A stretch of DNA of 36,687 nt from an uncultured Acidimicrobiales bacterium. GTDB lineage: Bacteria > Actinomycetota > Acidimicrobiia > Acidimicrobiales > SZUA-35. The position numbers were made by a program, and so were the translations under genes. The DNA lies in assembly GCA_937930695.1 (NCBI GenBank), contig CALHCB010000121.1, forward strand, positions 1 through 36,687. The letters are read 5' to 3'. How positions within the stretch are numbered: position 1 is the first letter of the stretch; each line of letters begins with the position of its first letter. Below are positions 1 through 8,061 of this stretch, piece after piece. The notes under the pieces were generated by a model that saw only the letters and a list, made by a program, of their open reading frames with translations, did no database searches and was not told where the DNA came from.

Positions 1-43
1 CATCGTCGGCCATCGCATCGTCGGCCATCGCATCGTCGGCCAT
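1..43. repeat. 15-bp tandem repeat (about 2.9 copies, continuing off the edge)
   Basis: The unit catcgtcggccatcg occurs at 1-15 and 16-30, then 13 of its bases at 31-43. In the anti-sigma frame (minus strand) it encodes MADDA pentapeptides. The copies are identical, so copy number may vary between strains. Confidence 0.9.
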
Positions 44-547
44 TGAGGCAGAACTGGCGTCATCTTCCATGTCGGCTGATTCCGCGTCGTCAGCTCCGCG
101 AGATGGAGACGCCATGGGCTCGCTGGTGGCGGCCCCGGAGTCGGCGGCCGTATCAAGGGAATCCTCGGAGTTCTGGGTTGCCACAAAGCCAATCCCGCCA
201 ACGACGACGACGCTCGCTGCAACGGCAGTGAGCCAGCGTGGCATTCCGGCGGGACCTCTACGGCGTGACGCGAGGTCGACAACAGGTGCTGTTTGCTCGG
301 CTGGGATAGGGGAGACGAGAGGCGTGGGCTGGAAGGCCCCCATGGCAGCCTCGAGGTGGGCCCGCTTGCGCTCCGGATTCGGTGGCGGTCCGCTCCGTAT
401 CGCAGCACCGAGATCTCGCAGGGACTGTGCTTGGGCCATCAGGGACGCGTCGGACTCGACCAGCTGCACTTCAGCCGCTGTGGCTTCGCCATCGACGTAC
501 GCCGACAGGACCTCATCGAGGTGCTCGAGATTGGACGGATCACTCAT
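1..547 (-). CDS. Membrane anti-sigma factor (RsmA-like), C-terminus cut by window edge
   Basis: I read an open minus-strand frame starting at ATG 545-547 (MSDPSNLEHLDEVLSAYVDG) and running 182 codons to the window edge. Its start overlaps the last 8 bases of the upstream sigma gene, which implies translational coupling. Residues 1-70 are charged and helical, like the cytoplasmic sigma-binding domain of anti-sigma factors, but I see no H-x3-C-x2-C zinc motif. One transmembrane segment follows (WLTAVAASVVVVGGIGFVAT), then an acidic Ser/Ala/Asp-rich extracytoplasmic tail ending in MADDA repeats that run off the window. The role as anti-sigma factor is inferred from position directly after an ECF sigma gene and from the cytoplasmic-TM-outside layout. 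By synteny it corresponds to mycobacterial RsmA. The true C-terminus is not visible. Confidence 0.8.
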   Translation of the reverse strand, partial: MSDPSNLEHLDEVLSAYVDGEATAAEVQLVESDASLMAQAQSLRDLGAAIRSGPPPNPERKRAHLEAAMGAFQPTPLVSPIPAEQTAPVVDLASRRRGPAGMPRWLTAVAASVVVVGGIGFVATQNSEDSLDTAADSGAATSEPMASPSRGADDAESADMEDDASSASMADDAMADDAMADD

Positions 548-1073
548 GACGTGGACTTGGACGGGTCGGGGGGGATTCTGGTTCCCCGTTGGGTGAAACT
601 TCTCCCTGGGCGGCGAGAACGTCAGCCAAATGGCGTCTGCCCCGAGCGATGCGGGATCGAACCGTACCGGGAGCGAGTTCGAGTGTCTCCGCGATCTCGG
701 CGTAGTCCATCCCGATGACGTCGCGCAGAACGACCGGCGCCCGAAACTCTTCTGGAATGAGCGGGAATGCCGCATCGAGTGCGAGGCGATCAGTCACCCG
801 CTGGGCCAGCTCGGGTTCGTCAGAGAGTTGCTCAGGCTCTTCGATGGTCGTGAGCGGCCGACGCTTGCGGCGCCGAAGCTCATCGAGACAGGCGTTGGTG
901 GCAACGCGGTAGCTCCACGTGCGAAAGGAGGATCGCCCGTCGAATCGATGCAGACCCTTGACGATCGCGATGAGCGCGTCCTGGCATGCATCGTCGGCGT
1001 CGGCGGCATTGCCGGCAACCCGACGGCAGACCGCGAAAATCCGGTCGTAGTGACGCTCGAGGAGCGCGTTCAT
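540..1073 (-). CDS. ECF RNA polymerase sigma factor, SigM-like
   Basis: From ATG 1073 the protein is 177 aa. Sigma region 2 is visible (HYDRIFAVCRRVAGNAADAD, then FDGRSSFRTWSYRVATNACL) and region 4 has the helix-turn-helix (LRDVIGMDYAEIAETLELAP, GTVRSRIARGRRHL). The family's usual N-terminal helix is encoded upstream of this ATG in the same frame (DEELVAQAQGGDRDA, 1074-1118), yet there is no ATG, GTG or TTG between 1073 and the in-frame TAA at 1140-1142. The real start therefore probably lies near 1128-1130 with a non-canonical ATC codon, or the first 14-19 residues are lost or frameshifted. It follows the kinase gene and overlaps the anti-sigma gene. Its likely role is envelope-stress transcription, held in check by the anti-sigma factor at 1-547. 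Confidence 0.9.
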   Translation of the reverse strand: MNALLERHYDRIFAVCRRVAGNAADADDACQDALIAIVKGLHRFDGRSSFRTWSYRVATNACLDELRRRKRRPLTTIEEPEQLSDEPELAQRVTDRLALDAAFPLIPEEFRAPVVLRDVIGMDYAEIAETLELAPGTVRSRIARGRRHLADVLAAQGEVSPNGEPESPPTRPSPRHE

Positions 1074-1136
1074 TGCGTCGCGGTCTCCGCCCTGGGCTTG
1101 GGCGACAAGTTCCTCGTCAGCGATCTCGATGGCGAG

Positions 1137-1142
1137 ATCTTA
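1137..1142 (-). promoter_or_regulatory. Possible -10 hexamer upstream of the sigma gene
   Basis: On the minus strand TAAGAT (TAnnnT pattern) is followed by CTCGCC and then an in-frame ATC codon (1128-1130) at the start of conserved ECF sequence. The 6-nt gap matches other -10/start pairs in this window. No convincing -35 was found. Confidence 0.3.
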
Positions 1143-1216
1143 CGACCGGCACGGATCGGGATGGGGCACGGTCGACCTGATGACCATCGCATCGACGACA
1201 AGCGCGCCGGGGCCGT

Positions 1217-2833
1217 TCAGCGAACGATGATCTCAGCCAGCTCGAAGCGATGGTCATCTTCGTCGTCGGGATCGCCGCCGTCCTCTGATACTCCGTGGTC
1301 GGTGATCCACAACAGCAATCGTTGCCCGGTCGCTCCGATGTCGACACGCTCACCACCATCTCCGTCGATGATGACGGCGACGGGGTCGCCCCAACTTGTT
1401 GGGTCGGGACCGAACGAGTCACCGATGTAGAACTCGATGGTCCAGTCATCTGAGTTCGTTTCGAGTTCCACCTCGCTCACCTCCGCTCGTCCGCCGAGGT
1501 CGATCATGTAGCCGACGGCCGGTTTCAAACGCCCATAGAGGGGACTGCGGTAGGTGTCGGTTCGCCAATTCGTGTCGGGATCGCCATCGAATCCGAAAGC
1601 GACCAGATCGTCATTCTCTTCACCGTCGCCGCCAAGGCTTGGATCGTCGAGGGCGATCGCACCGGCAATCGACGGTTCGACCAGTTCGGTGATTGTTGCG
1701 AAGGTGGTTGCTGTTGTGCCGTCTTGCACCGTTGTCTCTTCAACTGCTTCGTCGTTGTCGTCGTTTGCGACCGAAGAGGCGAGCGGTGAGCGAGCGAAGA
1801 GCTGCACGGCGACGACAAGGGCCGTTGCTGCGAGCAATAACGCGAGCGCCGGCAGCATCCAGGATCGTTCGGATCTGAGGAAGCCCGGATCGTCGTCGTT
1901 GTCGGGATCGTCAGGATCAATGTCGAATTCCTCATCGTCTCTGCCGTCCCATTGCGACGCGATCGGATGTTCTGACACCACCAGTGTCGGGTCTTGGGTA
2001 TTGGGTCCGGGCCGGACGCCCGAAAGGGCGGCTCGGAGATCCATGGCGGATGAGAAGCGCCCGTCAGGACTCCGACTCATCAAGCGATAGATGATGGCGT
2101 CCAGCTCTGGCCGCAGGTCGGGGCGAAGGAGCTGGGCTCGGGGTGGTTGCTGATGCAGCCGGGCGAGAGCCGTTGCAGCATCGGTATCGGCCTTGAACGG
2201 GGCCCGACCAGCGACCGCTTCGTACATGACGATGCCAAGCGCGTATAGATCTGCTCTGGCATCAACTTCGTCACCGTTCACCTGTTCGGGTGAGAGGTAT
2301 TTGGCCGTTCCGAGCAGCGTGCCGGTGACGGTGAGATCGGTATCTTCGCCCGCCTTGGCGATGCCGAAGTCGGTCACCATGACCCGCCGGTCGGTGCACA
2401 GCAAGATGTTCGAGGGCTTGATGTCCCGGTGAACGACTCCGGCCCGATGCGCAGCGCCGAGCGCCTCAGAAATCTGGGAACCAAGGTCGATGACGTCGGC
2501 CTCGGAGAGGATGCTGACCTCGTCCAGGATCTCGCGGAGTGTCCGGCCGTGAATCAGTTCCATCACGATGGCTTCGATCCCATTGTCGGAGATGGTGTCG
2601 TAGATCGCAACGATGGAAGGGTGGGACAGACGAGCGGCTGCGATTGCCTCGCGCCGGAAACGCAACAGAAACCCGACGTCTGTTGCGAGATGAGGGTGCA
2701 GAATTTTGACCGCAACATCGCGACCGAGGACTGAGTCCTTGGCTCGCCACACCTGAGCCATCCCGCCGGTTGCGATGGGTTCGAGAAGCTCGTAGCGGTC
2801 AGCCAACCGTTGTCCGGCTGCCGCCATCGTCAT
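1217..2833 (-). CDS. Membrane Ser/Thr protein kinase with extracytoplasmic discoidin-like domain
   Basis: Predicted 538 aa. I place the start at ATG 2831-2833, which overlaps the DUF6049 stop as ATGA; a longer frame to 2956 lies inside that gene. The kinase domain (residues 14-275) has a glycine loop ATGGMAQV with Ala for the first Gly, VAVK Lys43, Glu62, HRDIKPSN with Asp137, DFG Asp155 and SPE at 181-183, so it looks catalytically competent. An acidic Asp-rich linker leads to a transmembrane helix (about 324-347). The outer domain of about 150 residues (FDGDPDTNWRTDTYRSPLYG, YMIDLGGRAEVSEVELETN) resembles the F5/8-type domain at the C-terminus of actinobacterial MviN. In M. tuberculosis MviN a catalytically inactive kinase domain is fused to MurJ; here there is no MurJ part. 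A likely role is sensing the wall and phosphorylating peptidoglycan-synthesis regulators. Confidence 0.9.
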   Translation of the reverse strand: MTMAAAGQRLADRYELLEPIATGGMAQVWRAKDSVLGRDVAVKILHPHLATDVGFLLRFRREAIAAARLSHPSIVAIYDTISDNGIEAIVMELIHGRTLREILDEVSILSEADVIDLGSQISEALGAAHRAGVVHRDIKPSNILLCTDRRVMVTDFGIAKAGEDTDLTVTGTLLGTAKYLSPEQVNGDEVDARADLYALGIVMYEAVAGRAPFKADTDAATALARLHQQPPRAQLLRPDLRPELDAIIYRLMSRSPDGRFSSAMDLRAALSGVRPGPNTQDPTLVVSEHPIASQWDGRDDEEFDIDPDDPDNDDDPGFLRSERSWMLPALALLLAATALVVAVQLFARSPLASSVANDDNDEAVEETTVQDGTTATTFATITELVEPSIAGAIALDDPSLGGDGEENDDLVAFGFDGDPDTNWRTDTYRSPLYGRLKPAVGYMIDLGGRAEVSEVELETNSDDWTIEFYIGDSFGPDPTSWGDPVAVIIDGDGGERVDIGATGQRLLLWITDHGVSEDGGDPDDEDDHRFELAEIIVR

Positions 2834-4800
2834 CCGGATGTCCGATGAGCCGAATCGGCCTCGGGATTCTCGTCTTCGCGGCGGTCCTGGCTTGCTTGCT
2901 GTGCCGCCGTGTCGTGGCGTGCGGACCGTGAGCGGCTGATCGACAGCAGCCACCATGCGATCAAGAAGACCAATGCTGTTCCGGACAGCAAGTATCCGAG
3001 CCCAGGGATGGCGGTGCTTCGTACTCGATACTGCGTCTCGGCGAGTTGGCGAGTGCCGTCAGCGGTCCACACCTCTACCGCGAGTGGGGAGAGGCCGAGT
3101 GACTTGGCCTCGACTTCGACCTCGATGGTCGACTGACCCGTGGCGAGTTGCACGATTCGGTCACCGCCCTCGACGCCGATTCGGTCGCTCTCGAAGCGAA
3201 GGAGAACCTGCCGAGTGCCCAGGCCATCGTTGCTCACTGCGAGCGGCACCGAGGCGGTGCGAGCGGCCAAGGTGATCGACTGCCCGTCTGGCATCGAGAT
3301 GACGTTGAGTTGCTCATCGACAAGGGCCTGGAGTCGGCCGATTTCGCGGGCTCGTTCGTCTTGGTTGAGTGCCCGGGTGAGACTTGCGATGACGCCGTCG
3401 TCAAACAGGTCAGGGCTGATGCCGCCCGCAACATAGAAGTCTCGGTAGGTGTCCATGGCGGCCAACAACTCATCGAGGTCTTCTTCGACGAATCCCAGAT
3501 CTTGTTCCGGGCGTTCGACGACCCGGAGCGGAATAGCCGATCCGGAACCGGTGGCGGTGTTGACATCGACAGCCTCGACAAGTCCTGGTTGTTCGAGTGC
3601 GCCGAGCAACACTTCAAGTGCATCGATGTCGACAGAACGCAGTTCGTCGCCGCCAATGACGATCGGGGACCGGTCGTTCTGTTGGCGAACCGCCAGGGCG
3701 GCCAACAATTGATGGGCTCGAAGGACTGCGTCGTTGTCGTCGCTGCTTCGCATCTGCAAGGTGCGCCGCTGATCGATCGTGAGCACGCGAAGACCCTCGC
3801 CGACTTCGACGGAGCCACCTGAAGTAGAGGACACCGCGAATTCGATCACGATCTCGATGCCGAGGTCGCTGAGCATTCGGGCACCCGTGCGGGTGAGACC
3901 GGTGTCGAGAGGCAGGATCGTCTCATCAACGGCGAAGCCAAGTTCGATGAGACGATTCTTCGTGTTGTCGAGCGCCGCTTGGTACAGCTGACCCTGGCCG
4001 ATTTCCGCCAAGGCGGAAGGGTCGAGATCGAGATCAGGGACCGCGGTTGTCGTTCGCCCCGCGAGCGCAATTCGGAATGCTTCACTGAGCTCCGGATCGG
4101 TCTCGAGCTGGGGGATGACGCCTTCTTCAAGAACCACGAGGACCGGCATCGATGGATGCCGCTCGAGGATCGGGATGACTTCGCGAAGTTCAAGACCATC
4201 GGCGGAGGACACGTTGAGGACGACGTTGGTCGGCAACGACACGATCTCTGCGGTCTCCGTCGGGAGTCGAATGAGGTGTGTTCGGACTGAAGAGATTGGC
4301 CCGTCGAGCGTACGAACCTCGACGACCACCGGGTAGACGCCAGGCTCAGAGATCAGCACTCGGTCGTCGGCCGCGCTGAAGCTTCGAACCGGGATGTCGA
4401 ATCGGACCAAACCGTCGTCGCCGATCAAGGTGCTGATGCTGAGCGGTTCAGCTTGGGGGCTCGGGTATCGGTTGAGCGTGTCCGTTGTCGGGGCGGCGGA
4501 GATAGATGCTTCGTCGGTGATGGCCCCAAAGATCTGCGCGGAGACGATGATGTCCGGGCCGACCGGCCCCGCCCATCCGAGCACGAGCCCCAGGGACCCA
4601 TCCGCAGGAACATAGGGAGTCTGGGCGATCAGCCGTAGCTGGCTGCTCTGGGCCTCGACGGGTTGGCTACCAAGAGCCAGCGGCCCGGATGTCGCGCTGA
4701 ATCCGGGCAGTCCGATCAATCCGAACAGCGCGAGCCCGGCACACACGATGGTCGCGAGACTTCGATGCACGATGCGGCGGTTTGGCCGGCGAGTGATCAT
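2830..4800 (-). CDS. DUF6049 family secreted, membrane-anchored protein
   Basis: Predicted 656 aa from ATG 4798-4800, which overlaps the GNAT stop as ATGA; an alternative ATG lies at 4815. A basic, hydrophobic N-terminus (RRIVHRSLATIVCAGLALFG) is a signal peptide or anchor. A long extracytoplasmic region rich in beta strands follows, with a middle segment reminiscent of a polysaccharide-deacetylase-like fold. A C-terminal transmembrane helix (YLLSGTALVFLIAWWLLSIS) and a charged cytoplasmic tail close the protein. Family assignment rests on this architecture and on synteny with Rv3909, which lies between pcnA/Nudix genes and MviN. Its function is not established; its place between an acetyltransferase and a wall-sensing kinase suggests an envelope role. 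It is coupled at both ends by ATGA overlaps. Confidence 0.8.
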   Translation of the reverse strand: MITRRPNRRIVHRSLATIVCAGLALFGLIGLPGFSATSGPLALGSQPVEAQSSQLRLIAQTPYVPADGSLGLVLGWAGPVGPDIIVSAQIFGAITDEASISAAPTTDTLNRYPSPQAEPLSISTLIGDDGLVRFDIPVRSFSAADDRVLISEPGVYPVVVEVRTLDGPISSVRTHLIRLPTETAEIVSLPTNVVLNVSSADGLELREVIPILERHPSMPVLVVLEEGVIPQLETDPELSEAFRIALAGRTTTAVPDLDLDPSALAEIGQGQLYQAALDNTKNRLIELGFAVDETILPLDTGLTRTGARMLSDLGIEIVIEFAVSSTSGGSVEVGEGLRVLTIDQRRTLQMRSSDDNDAVLRAHQLLAALAVRQQNDRSPIVIGGDELRSVDIDALEVLLGALEQPGLVEAVDVNTATGSGSAIPLRVVERPEQDLGFVEEDLDELLAAMDTYRDFYVAGGISPDLFDDGVIASLTRALNQDERAREIGRLQALVDEQLNVISMPDGQSITLAARTASVPLAVSNDGLGTRQVLLRFESDRIGVEGGDRIVQLATGQSTIEVEVEAKSLGLSPLAVEVWTADGTRQLAETQYRVRSTAIPGLGYLLSGTALVFLIAWWLLSISRSRSARHDTAAQQASQDRREDENPEADSAHRTSG

Positions 4801-5561
4801 GAAGACGCGGTCCACCGCAACACGAGTAGCCCTTCGGCCTGCTGTTTGAATCCGAGATGTTCATAGAGCGCGAGCGCCCTTGCGTTGCGCTCCTGGGTGT
4901 TGACCATCGCCTGATTGGCGCCGCGATCGTTGAGCCAGCGAAGGCAGTCGTGAACCAGCGCTCGTCCGAGGCCTGCCCCTTGGCGCTGCGGGTCCACGGC
5001 GAGTCGTTGGAGGTAGCCGCGGTCTCCGGCTCGTCCTGTGACGGCGTATCCAACGGGGGACCGGCCATCGAGCGACACTCGATAGCGGCTCGTCGGGGTC
5101 GCCTTTCGTGCTTCGGAAAGCGAGTTCGTGTCGAACTGCCAAAACGGTTCGAATGCACGTCGGTCGATGTCAAGCACCGCGCGACGATGCCACGGACGAC
5201 CCGTTCGTAGGGTTCGGGTCACCGGATCGGGTTGCAAGAAGGCGTGGTCTCGGCGGGCGTCGAATCGATAGGCCAGCAAGTGCAGGTGTTCGAGAACCTG
5301 AAATCCAGCGGTCGCAAATGCTCGAGCATCGAGCGGGGAGAGAGCTGGAGTGACGGCAGCCTCGACGCCTCGCCGAGCAAGAGCGTCGACGCAGCGCTGT
5401 ACGTCGAGGGTCGTCGGGGCCCGCCCCATTCGACCGGGCCCGACGAGCGCGGTGTAGCGATCTCCCTGCCAAGGGACGACACGCAAACGGCTACCGCCGT
5501 GAGCGGGGGCCCAGCTTCGATGCAAGCCGGGTCCGAGAGGGGTCGTTGGGGCGTGGTCCAC
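4797..5561 (-). CDS. GNAT family N-acetyltransferase
   Basis: Predicted 254 aa with a GTG start at 5559-5561; an in-frame TAG sits five codons upstream, which fixes the N-terminus. The C-terminal half is a typical GNAT fold: LQRLAVDPQRQGAGLGRALV contains the acetyl-CoA pyrophosphate loop Q/RxxGxG, and NARALALYEHLGF is the usual last strand/helix. The N-terminal half looks like a degenerate GNAT-like domain, so this may be a tandem protein. It acetylates an unknown amine or protein substrate, using acetyl-CoA in the cytoplasm. It is first in the minus-strand operon, with its stop overlapping the DUF6049 start, and diverges from a deacetylase-family gene 151 bp away. RimI-like protein acetylation is possible but unproven. 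Confidence 0.85.
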   Translation of the reverse strand: MDHAPTTPLGPGLHRSWAPAHGGSRLRVVPWQGDRYTALVGPGRMGRAPTTLDVQRCVDALARRGVEAAVTPALSPLDARAFATAGFQVLEHLHLLAYRFDARRDHAFLQPDPVTRTLRTGRPWHRRAVLDIDRRAFEPFWQFDTNSLSEARKATPTSRYRVSLDGRSPVGYAVTGRAGDRGYLQRLAVDPQRQGAGLGRALVHDCLRWLNDRGANQAMVNTQERNARALALYEHLGFKQQAEGLLVLRWTASS

Positions 5562-5676
5562 CAGAGCAACACACTATTGCGTCCAGCCCTGCCTGGCGCT
5601 GTTTCTGCCGACGAGGTCATCTGGGACTGCATCAACGACACCGAATCGTGACGGGCATCTTGAGAGTTGATCGGCC

Positions 5677-5706
5677 CTGACCGACGACCTCTCGCGCCAC
5701 TACGAT
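5677..5706 (+). promoter_or_regulatory. Candidate promoter of the deacetylase gene
   Basis: CTGACC (5677-5682), 18 bp, then TACGAT (5701-5706). The GTG start at 5713 lies 6 nt after the -10, so the mRNA would be leaderless. No Shine-Dalgarno sequence is present. Confidence 0.45.
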
Positions 5707-5712
5707 GAGAAC

Positions 5713-6717
5713 GTGACTGTTTTGGTGTCGACCCACGACATGTGCTGGCTCCACGACACGGGTCGCCATCATCCGGAACGCCCCGACCGTCTCACGGCCG
5801 TGAAGCGGGGAATCGACGAGTCACCCGCCGGTGAAGCTGTTATGTGGGTCGAAGCGCCCGACGCTCCACGAGAGGCGCTCGTCGCGGTCCATCCATCCGC
5901 TCTGCTCGATCGGTTGTCCGACATGTCGGCATCGGGTGGTGGAGAGATCGATCAGGACACCATCGTGTCGGCGGATAGTTCTGCTGCCGCGTTGCGGGCA
6001 GCGGGAGCCGGTCTTGATCTGATTCACCGACTCGATGCGGGTGAAGCGGACGCTGGTTGGTCGGTGGTTCGTCCTCCGGGGCATCACGCGATGTCTGTGA
6101 CCCAGATGGGGTTCTGTCTGATCAACAACGTCGCCGTCGCAGCTCGTTTTTTGGCCGACCGAGGTGAACGAGTTGCCATCGTTGACATCGATGCCCATCA
6201 CGGCAACGGAACGCAAGAGATCTTCTATTCGGATCCTGATGTGTTGTTCGTTTCACTCCACCAATACCCGTGGTATCCCTACACCGGTCGCCCTGACGAA
6301 GTAGGTGAAGGCGATGGGTTGGGCACAACGGTCAACATCGCCATGCCAGCAGGTGCCACCGGGGATGTGTATCGACGAGCCATCGATCGTGTCGTTGCTC
6401 CTGTGCTGCTCCGACACAAGATCTCCTGGCTGCTCATCTCGGCGGGATTCGACGGCCATCGCGCCGACCCCATTACCGACCTTGGGCTCACGTCAACCGA
6501 CTACGGCGACATGGTCTCAGCGCTGCTCGAACTGGCGCCGGCTGGACGCCGACTGCTGTTTCTCGAGGGTGGCTATGACCTTCGGGCACTCAGCGATTCA
6601 GCAGCGAGCGTTGTCGGGGCAACGGCTGGCATCTCGGTGCGGCCCGAAGATACGACGACAGGCGGGCCCGGCGATGACATGGTTGACCTGAGCCATGCCA
6701 TTCATTTGGCGTCATGA
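5713..6717 (+). CDS. Histone deacetylase family protein (AcuC/HDAC-like amidohydrolase)
   Basis: Predicted 334 aa, GTG start. The family's Zn-dependent deacetylase motifs appear in order: RHHPERPDRL near the N-terminus, VVRPPGHHA with the active-site His pair, GFCLINNVAVAA, VAIVDIDAHHGNGTQ with Asp and His zinc ligands, LISAGFDGHRADP with the third ligand Asp, and LFLEGGYDL with the catalytic loop Gly-Gly-Tyr. It removes acetyl or related acyl groups from lysines, polyamines or small molecules; the substrate cannot be read from sequence. It is transcribed divergently from a GNAT acetyltransferase, the acetylase/deacetylase pairing also seen in acuABC of Bacillus. pcnA follows 18 bp downstream without a visible terminator, so they may be cotranscribed. 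Confidence 0.93.
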   Translation: MTVLVSTHDMCWLHDTGRHHPERPDRLTAVKRGIDESPAGEAVMWVEAPDAPREALVAVHPSALLDRLSDMSASGGGEIDQDTIVSADSSAAALRAAGAGLDLIHRLDAGEADAGWSVVRPPGHHAMSVTQMGFCLINNVAVAARFLADRGERVAIVDIDAHHGNGTQEIFYSDPDVLFVSLHQYPWYPYTGRPDEVGEGDGLGTTVNIAMPAGATGDVYRRAIDRVVAPVLLRHKISWLLISAGFDGHRADPITDLGLTSTDYGDMVSALLELAPAGRRLLFLEGGYDLRALSDSAASVVGATAGISVRPEDTTTGGPGDDMVDLSHAIHLAS

Positions 6718-6735
6718 TCGGTATCGACTCCATCT

Positions 6736-8034
6736 ATGGCTGACGAACGCCCCGCCTGGCTCGATCATCCGCGGGCTCAGAACATCCTCGCCGCTGTTCG
6801 CCCCATCGCCGGCTCCTTCCGTGAAGCGGGCCACACGCTTTACCTGGTGGGTGGCGTCGTTCGAGATCTTTCACAGGGTGCTGATGGCACGGTCGTCGAT
6901 CTTGATCTGACGACCGACGCTCCTCCGGAAACCATTCGACGCCTGTTGGTTCCGCTCGCCCAAGAACTGTGGACCCAAGGCGAGCGGTTCGGAACGATTG
7001 GGGCTGTAGTTGACGGCTGGGCGTGTGAGATCACGACCCACCGCGGTGAGTCCTACTCGACCGATTCCCGCAAGCCCGAGGTCGTGTTCGGAACTGATCT
7101 CACCACTGATCTTTCCCGCCGAGACTTCACGATCAACGCGATGGCCATCGATACCTCAAACGGCGAGCTGATTGACCCGTTCCGTGGGGCCGAAGACCTC
7201 GAGAATCGCCTTCTGCGAACGCCGCTTGATCCGAGCATCTCCTTCACCGACGACCCGTTGCGAATCCTGCGGGCTGCTCGATTCATCCCGCGATTTGCGC
7301 TCGCCGTTGATCCGGCGTTGCGCGAAGCGGCCGTTGCGCACCGCGATCGACTGTCGATCGTGTCGCGCGAACGCGTCCATGATGAGTTCGAACGCCTGCT
7401 CAGCGGGCGCGCCCCCGAGGCGGGGTTTGAATTCTTGATCGAGGCTGGCCTGCTCGCCAAAATCGCTCCTGACATCGATCCCATGAAGGCCTCCACCATC
7501 GGTCGTTCTGTGGCTCGGGCGACCGCGCCGGTGGCTCGCCGCGCGGTGTTCGCAGCACAGCTTCCCGATGCGGGAGACTGGCTGCACCACCTGAGATACT
7601 CCACGGCAGATCGACAGGCGACGTTGCGTCTTGTCGCCGGGATTGAGCTCATCGCTGACGTTGCGCGATCAGAAGACGAGGACGGGATGCGCCTGGTCGA
7701 GGACCGGTCGGTCCGTCAGCTTGCCGCGACGGTTGGGTTCGCCGATCTGCCCTTGGTCTTCGACGCTGCAGGTGCCCTCGGGCACGATCTCGAGGTGTGG
7801 ATGCGTCGGGTTGACCATCTCGGCAAGCACGAAGATCTCTCCAACCTGCGTTCGCCACTCGGCGGCGGGGCCGTAGTCGAGGCGCTTGGTATCGAACCAG
7901 GACCATTGGTCGGCGAGGCGATGCAGATGCTGACCCAGGCGCGCTTGGACCGCGGTCCTCTTGAGGACGACAAAGCGTTGCAACTCCTTCGAGAGTGGTT
8001 TGAGTCGATTCAAGATCCGACCCGAGGCGACTGA
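6736..8034 (+). CDS. pcnA: CCA tRNA nucleotidyltransferase / poly(A) polymerase family
   Basis: Predicted 432 aa. The nucleotidyltransferase core is clear: YLVGGVVRDL glycine motif (about residues 35-45), VDLDLTTDA carrying the two metal-binding Asp residues, then SRRDFTINAMA and DPFRGAEDL, and an RNA/nucleotide-binding ILRAARFIPRF segment. It adds or repairs the 3'-terminal CCA of tRNA with CTP and ATP. Many actinobacterial homologues carry a C-terminal HD phosphohydrolase domain. Here the matching segment reads RRAVFAAQLPDAGDW, where an HD pair would be expected, so the HD site appears lost. It sits between the deacetylase gene and the DUF5318/PBP pair; in mycobacteria pcnA neighbours the DUF6049/MviN/sigM locus, as it nearly does here. 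CCA-adding versus A-adding specificity cannot be told. Confidence 0.95.
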   Translation: MADERPAWLDHPRAQNILAAVRPIAGSFREAGHTLYLVGGVVRDLSQGADGTVVDLDLTTDAPPETIRRLLVPLAQELWTQGERFGTIGAVVDGWACEITTHRGESYSTDSRKPEVVFGTDLTTDLSRRDFTINAMAIDTSNGELIDPFRGAEDLENRLLRTPLDPSISFTDDPLRILRAARFIPRFALAVDPALREAAVAHRDRLSIVSRERVHDEFERLLSGRAPEAGFEFLIEAGLLAKIAPDIDPMKASTIGRSVARATAPVARRAVFAAQLPDAGDWLHHLRYSTADRQATLRLVAGIELIADVARSEDEDGMRLVEDRSVRQLAATVGFADLPLVFDAAGALGHDLEVWMRRVDHLGKHEDLSNLRSPLGGGAVVEALGIEPGPLVGEAMQMLTQARLDRGPLEDDKALQLLREWFESIQDPTRGD

Positions 8035-8049
8035 TCGATCGTCGACCGA

Positions 8050-8055
8050 TAGTCT
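8050..8055 (+). promoter_or_regulatory. Candidate -10 hexamer before the DUF5318 gene
   Basis: TAGTCT is followed by 6 nt and then ATG 8062. This would give a leaderless transcript. No clear -35. Confidence 0.35.
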
Positions 8056-8061
8056 GACGAG

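Noticed and set aside
69..596. Plus-strand frame of 175 codons at the window start
   Set aside because: Antisense to the anti-sigma gene, which has a coupled start and a membrane helix.
630..1430. Plus-strand frame of 266 codons across the sigma and kinase 3' ends
   Set aside because: Overlaps two well-supported minus-strand genes and shows no family feature.
4453..5353. Search for a MurJ/MviN fragment or pseudogene between the GNAT, DUF6049 and kinase genes
   Set aside because: Genes overlap by ATGA with no leftover sequence, so no flippase remnant is present.
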